Shown here: piece by piece, positions 25,813 to 34,300 of the stretch
How positions within the stretch are numbered: the first letter of the stretch is position 1
Layout: every line of letters begins with the position of its first letter
Assembly: GCF_005796185.1 (NCBI RefSeq)
Contig: NZ_VAHM01000002.1
Span: 248,001 to 312,000 of the forward strand
DNA: 64,000 nt
Source: Pseudarthrobacter sp. NamB4
Lineage (GTDB): Bacteria > Actinomycetota > Actinomycetes > Actinomycetales > Micrococcaceae
Direction of reading: 5' to 3'
Made by a program: the position numbers and the translations under genes
The notes under the pieces: generated by a model
What the model saw: only the letters and a program-made list of their open reading frames with translations
Told to the model about the DNA's origin: nothing
The model's database searches: none

Positions 25813-27309
25813 GTGACGCTTGAAGCAGACGTTCTGGCCGCCTACCCGGCCGAAGTCCGGATTCCCGCCGAACTGGTGGCCAGCACCCTGGCCGCTTCCA
25901 ACGCGGAGATCCCGCGTGTCCTGGTAGTGCTCGACGATGACCCCACCGGAACGCAGTCCGTGGCAGACCTGCCCGTGCTCACCCGCTGGGACGTCGAAGA
26001 CTTCATTTGGGCTTTCGGCCAGTCCAAGCCCGCCGTCTACGTCCTGACCAACACGCGAAGCCTCGATCCTGCCGAAGCCGCTGCGCGGAACGAAGAGGTG
26101 GTCCGCAACGCCCTCGCCGCAGCCGGATCCGCAAGCGACCTGCGCCTCGGCTTTGTCAGCCGCAGCGATTCCACCCTCCGAGGCCACTACCCCTTGGAAC
26201 CGGACGTCATCGCCGCAACCGTGGCCGATGTCAGCGGAGAAAAGACTGACGGCGTTGTCCTGGTCCCTGCCTTCCCCGACGCCGGCCGGGTCACCATCGG
26301 CGGCGTCCACTACATGCGCGGCACGGGCGAAGCTGCCGGCACGCTGACCCCCGTCTCCGAGACCGAGTTCGCCAAGGATGCCACTTTCGGCTTCACTACT
26401 TCGGTGATGGCTGACTACGTTGCCGAAAAGTCCCGCGGCCGATTTGCCGCTGACTCCGTCATCGTGCTGGACCTCAACATCATCCGTGCCGGCGCGGCGG
26501 TCCAAAACCCGGCTGACAGCGCGAAGATCAGCGCGGACGCGATCGCCGACGCCATCGGGGCCGCCACCGACTCCACCCCGATCGTGGCCGACATCGTCAC
26601 AGAGAATGACCTGCGCGCCCTGTCTTTGGGCTTGGAAGAAGCTGAACGCCGCGGCAAGAAACTCCTCTACCGGGTGGGCCCGCCCTTCGGGCGTGCCCGC
26701 ATCGGCCAGGAAATCCGCACAGAACTGACCGGCGCCGAGGCCTACGCCGGAAACACCCCGTCCGAGGCCGGCGGACTCATCGTGGTTGGATCCCATGTTG
26801 GCGTCACCACCCGCCAGCTCAAAGCACTGACGGAACAGCACAGCGCCGCCCGCATCGTGGAGATCGACGTCGAGAAGCTCCTGGGTGCCCGGGAAGAAGC
26901 AGACGCCCACCTGGACCAGACGGTGGACACCGTCGTCGAGGCCCTCCGCGCCGGCGACGTCATCGTCCATACCAGCCGCCTGCTCATCAAGACGGACGAC
27001 CCCGCCGAAAGCCTGCGGATCGCCCGCACCGTGTCCGCCGCCGTCGTCGCCGTGGTGAACCGGACCCTCAAGACCTTCCCGCCGCGGTTCGTCATCGCCA
27101 AGGGCGGCATCACGTCCTCCGACGTGGCCGCGCATGGCCTGGAAATCCGCCACGCCATTGTCCGTGGCCCCATGCTGCCCGGCATCGTGAGCCTGTGGGA
27201 GCCGGTGGACGGGCCGGCCAAGGGCATCCCGTACATCGTCTTCGCCGGCAACGTGGGTGATGACCAGTCCCTCGCCGACGTCACCCGCAAGCTCAGCAGC
27301 ACCTTCTGA
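25813..27309 (+). CDS. Four-carbon acid sugar kinase (DUF1537 family, OtnK-like)
   Basis: A 498-residue ATP-dependent kinase of the DUF1537 family, which phosphorylates oxidised C4 acid sugars such as 3-dehydrotetronates. N-terminal domain: VVLDDDPTGTQS (substrate-binding Asp cluster), LTNTRSL, SRSDSTLRGHYP. C-terminal nucleotide domain: GGLIVVGSHVG and FVIAKGGITSSDVA, then GIPYIVFAGNVGD. The GTG at 25813 has GGAG 6-7 bases upstream; the ATG at 25801 has none and would add four residues. First gene of an operon with a dehydrogenase, GntP permease and aldolase. Confidence 0.9.
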   Translation: MTLEADVLAAYPAEVRIPAELVASTLAASNAEIPRVLVVLDDDPTGTQSVADLPVLTRWDVEDFIWAFGQSKPAVYVLTNTRSLDPAEAAARNEEVVRNALAAAGSASDLRLGFVSRSDSTLRGHYPLEPDVIAATVADVSGEKTDGVVLVPAFPDAGRVTIGGVHYMRGTGEAAGTLTPVSETEFAKDATFGFTTSVMADYVAEKSRGRFAADSVIVLDLNIIRAGAAVQNPADSAKISADAIADAIGAATDSTPIVADIVTENDLRALSLGLEEAERRGKKLLYRVGPPFGRARIGQEIRTELTGAEAYAGNTPSEAGGLIVVGSHVGVTTRQLKALTEQHSAARIVEIDVEKLLGAREEADAHLDQTVDTVVEALRAGDVIVHTSRLLIKTDDPAESLRIARTVSAAVVAVVNRTLKTFPPRFVIAKGGITSSDVAAHGLEIRHAIVRGPMLPGIVSLWEPVDGPAKGIPYIVFAGNVGDDQSLADVTRKLSSTF

Positions 27310-27338
27310 AATCCCCCGGAAATTCAATGGAGAACACC

Positions 27339-28238
27339 ATGACCAGCAACTACACCGTAACCGTCCTGGGCCTTGGCGCCATGGGCCTGCCCATGGCCAC
27401 CCGCCTCGCCTCCCAGCTGACCGTCCACGGCTTCGACATCGCCGAACCCCGACTGAAGCTCGCTGAAGAAGCCGGTATCACCACCTTCGCCTCAGCCCGT
27501 GAAGCCGCCAAGGGTGCGGACGCAGTGCTCCTGGCCGTCCGCAACGGCGAGCAGCTCAACGAAGTTCTCTTCGGCGAAAGCGGCGTGGCTTCCGTGCTGG
27601 AGCCGGGCGCGGTCGTCATCCTCGGCAGCACCGTCGGCACCGAGGCCATCCCCGCCACCGTGGAGAAGCTGGCCGAATACGGCGTGGACCTCGTGGACGC
27701 ACCGCTGTCCGGCGGGCCCAAGCGCGCCGGCGAAGGTGACCTGCTGATCGTCGTCGGCGCTTCCCCCGAAGCCCGCAAAAAGGCCGCGCCCGCCCTGGAA
27801 CTGCTCGCCTCCACCCTGACCGTGGTGGGTGACAAGCCCGGCGACGGCCAGGCCCTCAAAACCGTCAACCAGCTCCTCTGCGGCGTCCACATCGCCGCGG
27901 CAGCCGAGGCTCTCGCCCTGGCCGACGCGCTGGGGCTGGACCAGGCCAAGACCCTCGCCGCCCTTGAAGCAGGTGCCGCCGGCTCCTTCATGCTGTCCAA
28001 CCGAGGCCCCCGCATCCTGGAGGCCTACAACGAGGAAGGCGCGGAGGTCCTGTCCCGCCTGGACATCTTCGTCAAGGACATGGGCATCGTGGGCAAGGCC
28101 ACCCGCGCGGCCGGCCTGGCAGCCCCCGTTGCCGCGGCCGCCGAGCAGCTCTACCTCCTGGGCCAGGCCCAGGGCCTCGCCGCCGCCGATGACTCTGCCG
28201 TCATCAAGGTGGTCGCCCCCACCAAGCGCACCAGCTAA
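27339..28238 (+). CDS. L-threonate dehydrogenase-like (3-hydroxyisobutyrate dehydrogenase family)
   Basis: A 299-residue NAD(P)-dependent beta-hydroxyacid dehydrogenase. The Rossmann motif VLGLGAMGLPMA is at residues about 8-19, the substrate-binding DAPLSGGPKRAGEGDL near 120-135, and the catalytic Lys in the GDGQALKTVNQLLCG helix near 175. In C4 acid sugar pathways this family (LtnD/DenD) oxidises threonate or erythronate at C2 before phosphorylation by the DUF1537 kinase encoded just upstream. ATG 27339 follows GGAGAA at ideal spacing; ATG 27327 is the alternative. The exact stereoisomer used is not evident. Confidence 0.85.
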   Translation: MTSNYTVTVLGLGAMGLPMATRLASQLTVHGFDIAEPRLKLAEEAGITTFASAREAAKGADAVLLAVRNGEQLNEVLFGESGVASVLEPGAVVILGSTVGTEAIPATVEKLAEYGVDLVDAPLSGGPKRAGEGDLLIVVGASPEARKKAAPALELLASTLTVVGDKPGDGQALKTVNQLLCGVHIAAAAEALALADALGLDQAKTLAALEAGAAGSFMLSNRGPRILEAYNEEGAEVLSRLDIFVKDMGIVGKATRAAGLAAPVAAAAEQLYLLGQAQGLAAADDSAVIKVVAPTKRTS

Positions 28239-28254
28239 CCCCTTCCATCCCCTG

Positions 28255-28309
28255 GAGTTTTTGGGCAGCTCTAAAGCCCGTGCAGGTCCCCGTACCTGCC
28301 CAAAAACTC
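28255..28309. repeat. Perfect 14-bp inverted repeat inside the acid sugar operon
   Basis: GAGTTTTTGGGCAG (28255-28268) pairs exactly with CTGCCCAAAAACTC (28296-28309). A smaller hairpin, GCAGGT with ACCTGC (28282-28299), overlaps the right arm, so the two cannot form together. It lies between the dehydrogenase and permease genes and could terminate, attenuate or stabilise the transcript. Confidence 0.7.
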
Positions 28310-28319
28310 TCCTCAGGAC

Positions 28320-28361
28320 AGGTACGACGGCGGCGGTCCCCCCTCCGCCGTCGCCGTACCT
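28320..28361 (+). terminator. Second GC-rich hairpin before the GntP permease
   Basis: AGGTACGACGGCGG pairs with CCGCCGTCGCCGTACCT with a three-base bulge. It follows the 28255 repeat directly and lies 80 bases before the permease start. No T-run follows, so termination would be partial at best. Confidence 0.45.
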
Positions 28362-28441
28362 CTCAGCGTTCCCCCAACGCGCATTCCCCTCATGAAAACC
28401 AGCTCGCTACGCTTAGCCAGCAACGTCAAAGGAGACACACG

Positions 28442-29860
28442 ATGAGCGCATTAGCTCTTCTTGCCATAGCAGCGGCGGGCGTCGCCCTGCTGCTTGTGGC
28501 CGTCATCAAATTCAAGATCCCCGCCTTCCTCGCACTGCTCGTGGTCAGCGTCACCGTTGCGCTGGTGGCGGGCATCCCCTTGCCGGACGTCATCAAGACG
28601 GTGACTGAAGGCATGGGCGGAACCCTCGGTTCCGTTGCCATCCTGGTTGGCCTGGGCGCCATGCTGGGCAAGATGATCGAGATTTCCGGCGGCGCGCAGT
28701 CGCTTGCCGGCAAGTTCACCCAACTGCTCGGTCCCCGCCGGGTGATCGCCGCCCTCACCGCTGCCGCTTTCCTGCTGGCAATCCCGGTGTTCTTTGACGT
28801 CGGATTCATCATCCTGATCCCCATCATCTACGGCTTCGCCAAGGCCGCCGGCGTCAACCCCGTTAAGATCGGCCTGCCGGTGGGCGCCATCATGCTCGCA
28901 ATCCACGTCGTCGTTCCCCCGCACCCCGGTGTCGTGGGCGGCGCCGGCATCCTCGGTGCAGACATCGGCTGGACCACCATCCTGGGCCTGGTTCTTTGTA
29001 TTCCCGTCGGGGTCCTCGGTTACTTCGTCGCCCGCAAGCTGAACCGCCGCGAATTCCCGATGCTCCCCGCCACCGCCGAGCAGTTTCGCCTGTTCGGAAC
29101 CGGCAACTCTCAGGTGGAACAGGAAGCCGCCCAGGGGACCTCCCAGGTTGCCGTCAAGAACCAGGTCAAGACCGCGCCCAGCCCGGCAATGATCATTACC
29201 CTGATCGTCCTGCCGATCCTGATGATCATGGTGGGCACCGTGGGCGCAGTAATCCTGCCCAAGGATTCATTCCCCGCCCAGCTCGCGGCCTTCATCGGCG
29301 CACCGCTCATCGCACTTCTCACAGCACTTGGGCTCGCCTACTACTTCCTGGGTATCCGGCGCGGCTGGTCCTCGCAGCACACCGGTGAAGTCATGGACTC
29401 GGCGCTGGCCCCCACCGCCATCGTAATCCTGGTCACCGGCGCCGGCGGCGTCTTCGGTAAGGTGCTCACGGTATCCGGCATTGGCAAGGCGCTCGCCGAG
29501 GGCCTGCAGACCGCTGGCCTTCCGGTCATCGTGATGGCCTTCGTCCTGGCTGCCATCCTGCGTGCCTCCCAGGGTTCCGCCACCGTCGCGATCATCACCA
29601 CGGCCGGCCTGCTCGCGGCGTCGGTGGCCGACAGCGGGTACTCACCGATCCAGACCGCGCTGATCCTCATCGCCATCGGCTTCGGTGCCTTCGGCCTCAG
29701 CCACGTGAACGACTCCGGCTTCTGGATTGTCACCCGCTACCTCGGCCTGTCGGTGGCCGATGGCCTAAAGACCTGGACCGTCCTCACCACCGTCCTGGGC
29801 CTGGCCGGCTTCGCGCTGACGCTCCTGGTCTGGGCCCTGGTGGGAGGCCTGGGCGTCTGA
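28442..29860 (+). CDS. GntP family gluconate/acid sugar:H+ symporter
   Basis: A 472-residue inner-membrane permease with about 12-14 transmembrane helices. Family blocks are AIPVFFDVGFIILIPIIYG, LPVGAIMLAIHVVVPPHPG, LRASQGSATVAIITTAG and LSHVNDSGFWIVTRYLGL. GntP proteins import gluconate and related sugar acids with protons. AAAGGAG lies 7 bases before the ATG at 28442. Its place between the dehydrogenase and the aldolase argues that it imports the C4 acid sugar. The stop overlaps the aldolase start (TGATG). Confidence 0.9.
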   Translation: MSALALLAIAAAGVALLLVAVIKFKIPAFLALLVVSVTVALVAGIPLPDVIKTVTEGMGGTLGSVAILVGLGAMLGKMIEISGGAQSLAGKFTQLLGPRRVIAALTAAAFLLAIPVFFDVGFIILIPIIYGFAKAAGVNPVKIGLPVGAIMLAIHVVVPPHPGVVGGAGILGADIGWTTILGLVLCIPVGVLGYFVARKLNRREFPMLPATAEQFRLFGTGNSQVEQEAAQGTSQVAVKNQVKTAPSPAMIITLIVLPILMIMVGTVGAVILPKDSFPAQLAAFIGAPLIALLTALGLAYYFLGIRRGWSSQHTGEVMDSALAPTAIVILVTGAGGVFGKVLTVSGIGKALAEGLQTAGLPVIVMAFVLAAILRASQGSATVAIITTAGLLAASVADSGYSPIQTALILIAIGFGAFGLSHVNDSGFWIVTRYLGLSVADGLKTWTVLTTVLGLAGFALTLLVWALVGGLGV

Positions 29861-30726
29861 TGCGCACCCGACTGGACCACCTGGTCACCTCAGCCCTTCA
29901 GCACGGGTCCGCGGTCCCCGCATTCACCTGCTACGACTTCACCACTGCGCTGGCCGTAGTGGACGCTGCCGAGGAATCAAGCCGTGGCGTCATCCTGCTG
30001 GTAGCACCCAAGACCGCCGCCACCCCCAACGGCCTGCGCCTCATCGCAGCGCTCCGCGGCCTTGCGGATACGGCCTCGGTGCCCGTCGCGGTGCAGCTGG
30101 ACCACGCATCTGACCTGCAAGTAATGGCCGACGCCGTTGCGGCCGGGGCGGATTCCGTCCTCGCCGACGGCTCGTCCCTTCCTTACGAGGACAACATTGC
30201 GCTCGTCGCCTCGGCGCGCGCACTGCTGGGTCCCGACGTCGTGCTGGAAGCGGAACTGGGCGGACTGCCAGGAGACGAAGACCGCGCCTTCGGCACGGAC
30301 GTCCCCGGCACTGACCCGCCAGGGGCAGCCGTGGCCGGCCTGACGGACTCCGCCCTGGTGGAGGACTTCGTGGCCCGCACCCGCGCGCAGCTGCTGGCCG
30401 TCGCCGTCGGGAACGTCCACGGCAAGTACAAGGGCGAGCCGCAGCTGCGCTGGGACGTGCTGCAGGACATCGCGGTGCGCACGCACCTTCCGCTGGTCCT
30501 GCACGGTGCCTCCGGCATCCCCGCTGAGGAGCTGGTGAAGGCCGCGTCCATGAACGTGGGCAAGGTCAACTTCAACACCGAGCTGCGCACCGGCGTGCTG
30601 GCCGCGCTGCAGGAACAGCTTCCGGCGCACCGGGCCGACGGCGAAAACCTGCAGTCGCTGCTGGGCCACTGGAACAGCGCAGCCCGCGGGTTCGCGACCG
30701 CTACCCTGGCGACGCTGTCCCGGTAG
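29860..30726 (+). CDS. Class II fructose-bisphosphate aldolase family protein (GatY/KbaY-like)
   Basis: A 288-residue zinc-dependent aldolase. Metal and catalytic blocks are visible: QLDHASD (catalytic Asp, Zn His) near residue 83, LEAELGGLPGDED (Glu) near 131, VGNVHGKYKG (Zn His) near 185, LHGASGIP (Zn His) near 214, and NVGKVNFNTELR for phosphate binding. ATG overlaps the permease stop. In the better known C4 acid sugar pathways the last step uses an AraD-like OtnC enzyme; here a class II aldolase fills that place. It probably releases dihydroxyacetone phosphate from the phosphorylated intermediate, but this is inference. Confidence 0.85.
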   Translation: MRTRLDHLVTSALQHGSAVPAFTCYDFTTALAVVDAAEESSRGVILLVAPKTAATPNGLRLIAALRGLADTASVPVAVQLDHASDLQVMADAVAAGADSVLADGSSLPYEDNIALVASARALLGPDVVLEAELGGLPGDEDRAFGTDVPGTDPPGAAVAGLTDSALVEDFVARTRAQLLAVAVGNVHGKYKGEPQLRWDVLQDIAVRTHLPLVLHGASGIPAEELVKAASMNVGKVNFNTELRTGVLAALQEQLPAHRADGENLQSLLGHWNSAARGFATATLATLSR

Positions 30727-30749
30727 GCACAACAAAAAGTAAAGGACCC

Positions 30750-30802
30750 TTTGTCCAGATATGCCGAACTCAAGCGCTGTTTGGCCTACATATCTGGACA
30801 AA
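30750..30802. repeat. Perfect 14-bp inverted repeat (REP-like) after the aldolase gene
   Basis: TTTGTCCAGATATG (30750-30763) pairs exactly with CATATCTGGACAAA (30789-30802). Inside, GCCGAAC can pair with GTTTGGC, so the whole 53-base element can fold into one long hairpin. It lies 23 bases after the aldolase stop. It could be the operon terminator and/or a dispersed palindromic element. Confidence 0.7.
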
Positions 30803-30876
30803 CACCGCAACCGGTTACGGGCATCGGGCGGACAATAGTCCTGTCAGCAGGAAAAACCTTTTCGGTAGGTGCCAAG

Positions 30877-32208
30877 GTGAGCGGCGTGAGGGAGCAGGGG
30901 ACCAGCCCGCAGTCCGGCACGGCAGGCAGCCGTGACCCGGTCCTGGACCTTGTCCGGTTCATCTGCCTGGTACTGGTGGTGGTGGGGCACTCCATGATGG
31001 TGAGCCCCGTCCTGCATCCGGACGGCACGGTGACTACGCAGAACACGCTGGGGGATCAGGGCTGGTTCGAGCCCGTCATCTGGGTGTTCATGGTCATGCC
31101 GCTGTTCTTCGTGACGGGCGGAGTCACCGGCCTGCAGTCCTGGCAGCGGCTCAGGTCCCGCGGCAGCACCGCGACGCAGTTCCTCCACGCCCGGCTGCTT
31201 CGGCTGGTCCGTCCGGCCGCCGCGCTGCTGGCTGCCATGTTCCTCGGACTCTGGGCGGCCAGCGTACTGGGCGTGCACCCCCAGGTGGTCCAGCTGATGG
31301 CGTCCGGAGCCGCCATGCCGCTCTGGTTCCTCGCAGCGTACCTCACAGCCCAGCTGAACATCCCGCTCCTGGCCGCCTTCCACGCCCGGAGCCCCTGGCT
31401 CGCAATGGGAGTGCTCTCGGCCCTGGTGGTTGTTGTCGATTGCCTTCGGGGGACCCTGCCTTTGCTTGCCTATGCCAACCTGGTCTTCCTGTGGTGCGCG
31501 GTGCAGCAGCTGGGTTTCCTTGCTGCCGACGGCCGCTTCGCCAGGCTCTCCCGCTCGAGCCTGCTGGCAGTCATCCTGGCTGCCAATCTACTGCTCGGCC
31601 TCGTCGTGGCCTTGGACCTTTACTCAGGCAATATGCTGGTGAACCTCAATCCGCCCAACCTGACCCTCCTGCTCCTGGGAATCTCGCAGGCGGCCCTGCT
31701 CGAACTCGCCCGGCCGGCACTTTCTCCGCTCTGTTCCCTCCACTGGCTCCGGGTGCTGCTCCGGCTGGCCGGCGGCCGCTCACTGACGATCTACCTGTGG
31801 CACCTTCCCCTGCTGGCGGGCATGTCGGGGCTGCTTCTTCTCACATCCATCCCCAAGCCCGCTTCCGGAACCGCAGAGTGGTGGTGGGCAAGACCCCTGG
31901 TCCTGCTGGCACTGGCCCTTTTGCTGCTGCCCGTCGTTGTGGCCTTTGGCCGCATGGAGGATCGCCCGACGACGGCACTCTCCACCCGCCGTCGGCCCAC
32001 GCTTTCGCTGGCTGCCGCCGTCGTGGTTGTTTTCATTCCAGTGGTGGGGGCGGCGGTCAACGGGCTGACGCTGGCGGTGCTGGGGGCCGGAGCCGCCTGC
32101 TTCTGGATGGCGCTGGTGATGCTGGGCGGGGTGCGCGGCGTCGCCCGGCCATGGTCCAGTCCAGGGCCAAGGCACGGCAGCGGGGCCGGGGCATTGCCAG
32201 CGGAGTGA
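30877..32208 (+). CDS. Acyltransferase family membrane protein (AT3-like)
   Basis: A 443-residue protein with about ten transmembrane helices of the acyltransferase-3 type. The first helix carries RDPVLDLVRFICLVLVVVGH, with the family Arg and His, and later blocks include VMPLFFVTGG, SLTIYLWHLPLLAG. Such enzymes O-acylate cell-envelope glycans or other exported substrates at the inner membrane. The GTG start at 30877 has AGGTG about 7 bases upstream; the frame runs open further up through a palindromic repeat, which is unlikely to be coding. Acceptor unknown. Confidence 0.75.
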   Translation: MSGVREQGTSPQSGTAGSRDPVLDLVRFICLVLVVVGHSMMVSPVLHPDGTVTTQNTLGDQGWFEPVIWVFMVMPLFFVTGGVTGLQSWQRLRSRGSTATQFLHARLLRLVRPAAALLAAMFLGLWAASVLGVHPQVVQLMASGAAMPLWFLAAYLTAQLNIPLLAAFHARSPWLAMGVLSALVVVVDCLRGTLPLLAYANLVFLWCAVQQLGFLAADGRFARLSRSSLLAVILAANLLLGLVVALDLYSGNMLVNLNPPNLTLLLLGISQAALLELARPALSPLCSLHWLRVLLRLAGGRSLTIYLWHLPLLAGMSGLLLLTSIPKPASGTAEWWWARPLVLLALALLLLPVVVAFGRMEDRPTTALSTRRRPTLSLAAAVVVVFIPVVGAAVNGLTLAVLGAGAACFWMALVMLGGVRGVARPWSSPGPRHGSGAGALPAE

Positions 32209-32228
32209 AGTAGTGCCAGTGTCGAACC

Positions 32229-32558
32229 ATGACCGAGAACACGATGTCCACTGAGGATAAGTTCGCCCCCGATGTCTCTGTGCGGCGCAACGATGCGAAG
32301 CACCGCTATGAGCTGCACGTAGGCGACAAACTGGCCGTCCAGTCCTTCTACCGCGACCTGCCTGGCCACATCGACTTCACCCATACCGAGACTGCCGAAG
32401 GATTCGAGGGGCAGGGGCTGGGCAGGGTGCTCGCCCATTTTGCGCTGGACGATGTGGTGGCCGCCGGGAAACGGATAATTCCGCATTGCCCGTTCATTGC
32501 CGGTTACCTCCGCAAGCATGAGGTGTATGAGCAGTGCGTGGACTGGCCGGACACCTGA
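32229..32558 (+). CDS. GNAT-like N-acetyltransferase (YidJ/NATD1 type)
   Basis: A 109-residue minimal GNAT-fold protein. The characteristic segment runs from IDFTHTETAEGFEGQGLGRV, with the acetyl-CoA pyrophosphate loop QGLGRV, to IIPHCPFIAGYLRKHEVYEQ. Small proteins of this type are widespread single-domain acetyltransferases with unknown substrates. ATG codons at 32229 and 32244 are both possible. It follows the acyltransferase by 20 bases in the same direction. Confidence 0.85.
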   Translation: MTENTMSTEDKFAPDVSVRRNDAKHRYELHVGDKLAVQSFYRDLPGHIDFTHTETAEGFEGQGLGRVLAHFALDDVVAAGKRIIPHCPFIAGYLRKHEVYEQCVDWPDT

Positions 32559-32751
32559 GCCGTTCCGAAAATCGGGGTCCGTCACCTGAACTCCTTAAAA
32601 GAAATCCTTCCATTCGGACCGGGTAACCCTCCTGGGCGTTACAGCGCCGCTGGGGCGGGTACCTCCTTCTGAGCGCAGTCCTGCAGTGGGCACACGCTGT
32701 CGACAAGCGCAGGCTCTTTGCATGGAGCGCACTCCCGGAAGGACATCCCGG

Positions 32752-33726
32752 ATGAATTACCAGGAACAACTGTTTGACGTGGCTGTCATTGGCGGCGGAC
32801 CGGCGGGACTTAGCGCAGGGGTGGCCCTGGCCAGGGCCTTGCGGTCGGTCCTGGTGATAGACGCCGGCGGGCAGCGGAACCTGAAGGCACAAGGCGTGCA
32901 TGGTTTCCTTAGCCGTGAAGGAGTGAGTCCCCAGGAGCTCCTCGCTGCCGGGCGGGACGAACTGGCGGAGTTCGGCGGGACAGCCGTGACGGGTTTGGTG
33001 AAGTCCGCACGGCGGGAGGACGGCCACTTCGTGCTCACGCTCGACGACGGTTCCACCTGCACGGCCAGGCGGCTGCTGATCACGTCCGGAGTCACTGATG
33101 AGCTTCCGGACCTGCCGGGAGTGGCTGAGCGCTGGGGCCGGGATGTGCTGTACTGCCCCTACTGCCATGGCTGGGAAATACGGAACCAGCGGGTGGGCCT
33201 GCTGGCTGCTGGTTCCCATGCAGTCCTCCAGGCTTTGACGTTCCGCCAGTGGAGCCCGGACGTCACGCTCCTGCTTAACGGCGCGGTGACCCTGAGCCCT
33301 GGAGAAGCCGAACAGCTGGAAGCACGGTCCGTCAAAGTGGTGGATGGCGTGGTTCGCGGGCTGGTGGTTCAGGACGACAGGCTGACAGGGGTTTCCCTCG
33401 ACGACGGCTCCGGGGTGGCGCTGGATGTGCTGGCAGTCAGTCCCGCAACGGTGAGCAAGGCGAACATGCTGCAGACCCTGGGGCTGGAGCCGGAAGACCT
33501 CGAGGAGGGTCCGGGCACCCGCCTTCAGACCGATGAGAGCGGCTTGACGCAGTGCCCGGGAGTGTGGGCCGCGGGCAATGCAACCGATGTCTCGGCCCAG
33601 GTCATGACGGCGGCTGCCGCCGGACTGAAAGCGGCCGCGGCCATCAACGCTGATTTGGTGTTGGAAGACACCCGGCAGGCTGTGGAGTTGGCAAGGGCCG
33701 GGACCACAGCGATCCCGGCCCGGTAG
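32752..33726 (+). CDS. Thioredoxin reductase-like NAD(P)/FAD oxidoreductase
   Basis: A 324-residue flavoprotein. FAD-binding loop IGGGPAGLSAG is near residues 11-21, the second FAD motif GVWAAGNATD near 285, and a redox-active pair CPYCHG near 139-144 in the position of the CxxC of thioredoxin reductases. Proteins with CPYCHG form a separate branch with uncertain partners. GGAAGGA lies about 9 bases before the ATG at 32752. The gene stands alone and ends in a perfect hairpin. Confidence 0.85.
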   Translation: MNYQEQLFDVAVIGGGPAGLSAGVALARALRSVLVIDAGGQRNLKAQGVHGFLSREGVSPQELLAAGRDELAEFGGTAVTGLVKSARREDGHFVLTLDDGSTCTARRLLITSGVTDELPDLPGVAERWGRDVLYCPYCHGWEIRNQRVGLLAAGSHAVLQALTFRQWSPDVTLLLNGAVTLSPGEAEQLEARSVKVVDGVVRGLVVQDDRLTGVSLDDGSGVALDVLAVSPATVSKANMLQTLGLEPEDLEEGPGTRLQTDESGLTQCPGVWAAGNATDVSAQVMTAAAAGLKAAAAINADLVLEDTRQAVELARAGTTAIPAR

Positions 33727-33733
33727 GGCTTAC

Positions 33734-33757
33734 AGCGCCGGCGCGGTTGCCGGCGCT
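33734..33757. terminator. Hairpin terminator after the flavoprotein gene
   Basis: AGCGCCGGC pairs perfectly with GCCGGCGCT around a six-base loop, 7 bases after the stop codon. The leftward small Cys gene also ends just beyond, so the terminator may serve both. Confidence 0.75.
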
Positions 33758-33792
33758 GGCCTCGGTCAGTTGGTCACGTTAGGTGGTCCGGG

Positions 33793-34107
33793 TCAGCTGG
33801 CGAGGGCGTGCTCCGCCAGGACTGGAGCATCAATGGTGAAACCGCACGCGCAGCGGTAGGTTTGCACATGCTCGGACCCCGCGCCGACACTCACCGGGAG
33901 CACGGTTGTTCCGTCCACGTAGACAGGCTGCCGGACCGGCAGTTCCTCGGGATCCACCAGCTGCATGGGGGCCCGGCAGTGCATGCGGGAGTTGAGGGTG
34001 AGCAGCAGCCCCATGTCTGCGGGCAACGTGCCGCTCAGAGAAGTTTCTGCCCATGCCTCGTCGGGCTCCCCAGGTGCCATAAGCTGGTGGTTTGTTGCGG
34101 TGGTCAT
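33793..34107 (-). CDS. Small hypothetical protein with CxC motif
   Basis: A 104-residue acidic soluble protein of unknown function. The C-terminal quarter contains YRCACGFTIDAPVLAEHALA, and a further single Cys lies in SRMHCRAP, so metal or redox chemistry is possible. The ATG at 34107 has AAGGA at good spacing; the ATG at 34116 is the alternative. Its upstream region holds a perfect TAAGCATGCTTA palindrome shared with dps and glsB, which points to stress-linked expression. Confidence 0.65.
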   Translation of the reverse strand: MTTATNHQLMAPGEPDEAWAETSLSGTLPADMGLLLTLNSRMHCRAPMQLVDPEELPVRQPVYVDGTTVLPVSVGAGSEHVQTYRCACGFTIDAPVLAEHALAS

Positions 34108-34190
34108 GATGGTCATCCTTGGGCTTCTTCACGGAACTGCCGGCGTTGGCGGTCCCGCCGCGAACTGCTTGCGGAGGTTCATTTACCCCA

Positions 34191-34212
34191 ATACCTAAGC
34201 ATGCTTACTAAT
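34191..34212 (-). promoter_or_regulatory. Palindromic stress-promoter motif, copy 2 (small CxC protein)
   Basis: On the gene strand the site reads AGTAAGCATGCTTAGGTAT. The 12-bp core TAAGCATGCTTA (34196-34207) is a perfect palindrome, and TAGGTAT is a plausible -10. It lies 84 bp upstream of the start codon. Confidence 0.65.
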
Positions 34213-34300
34213 GGTCGGGCAAATCGGCGTGTGGCGCAGGGCACACTCAAACTACCGGAGGGCGCCATCGATGCGCTGGCGGGAGCCTTGAGCGCCTTGC

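Noticed and set aside
25711..27327. 538-codon minus-strand frame opposite the acid sugar kinase
   Set aside because: Shadow of the DUF1537 gene, which has clear substrate and nucleotide motifs.
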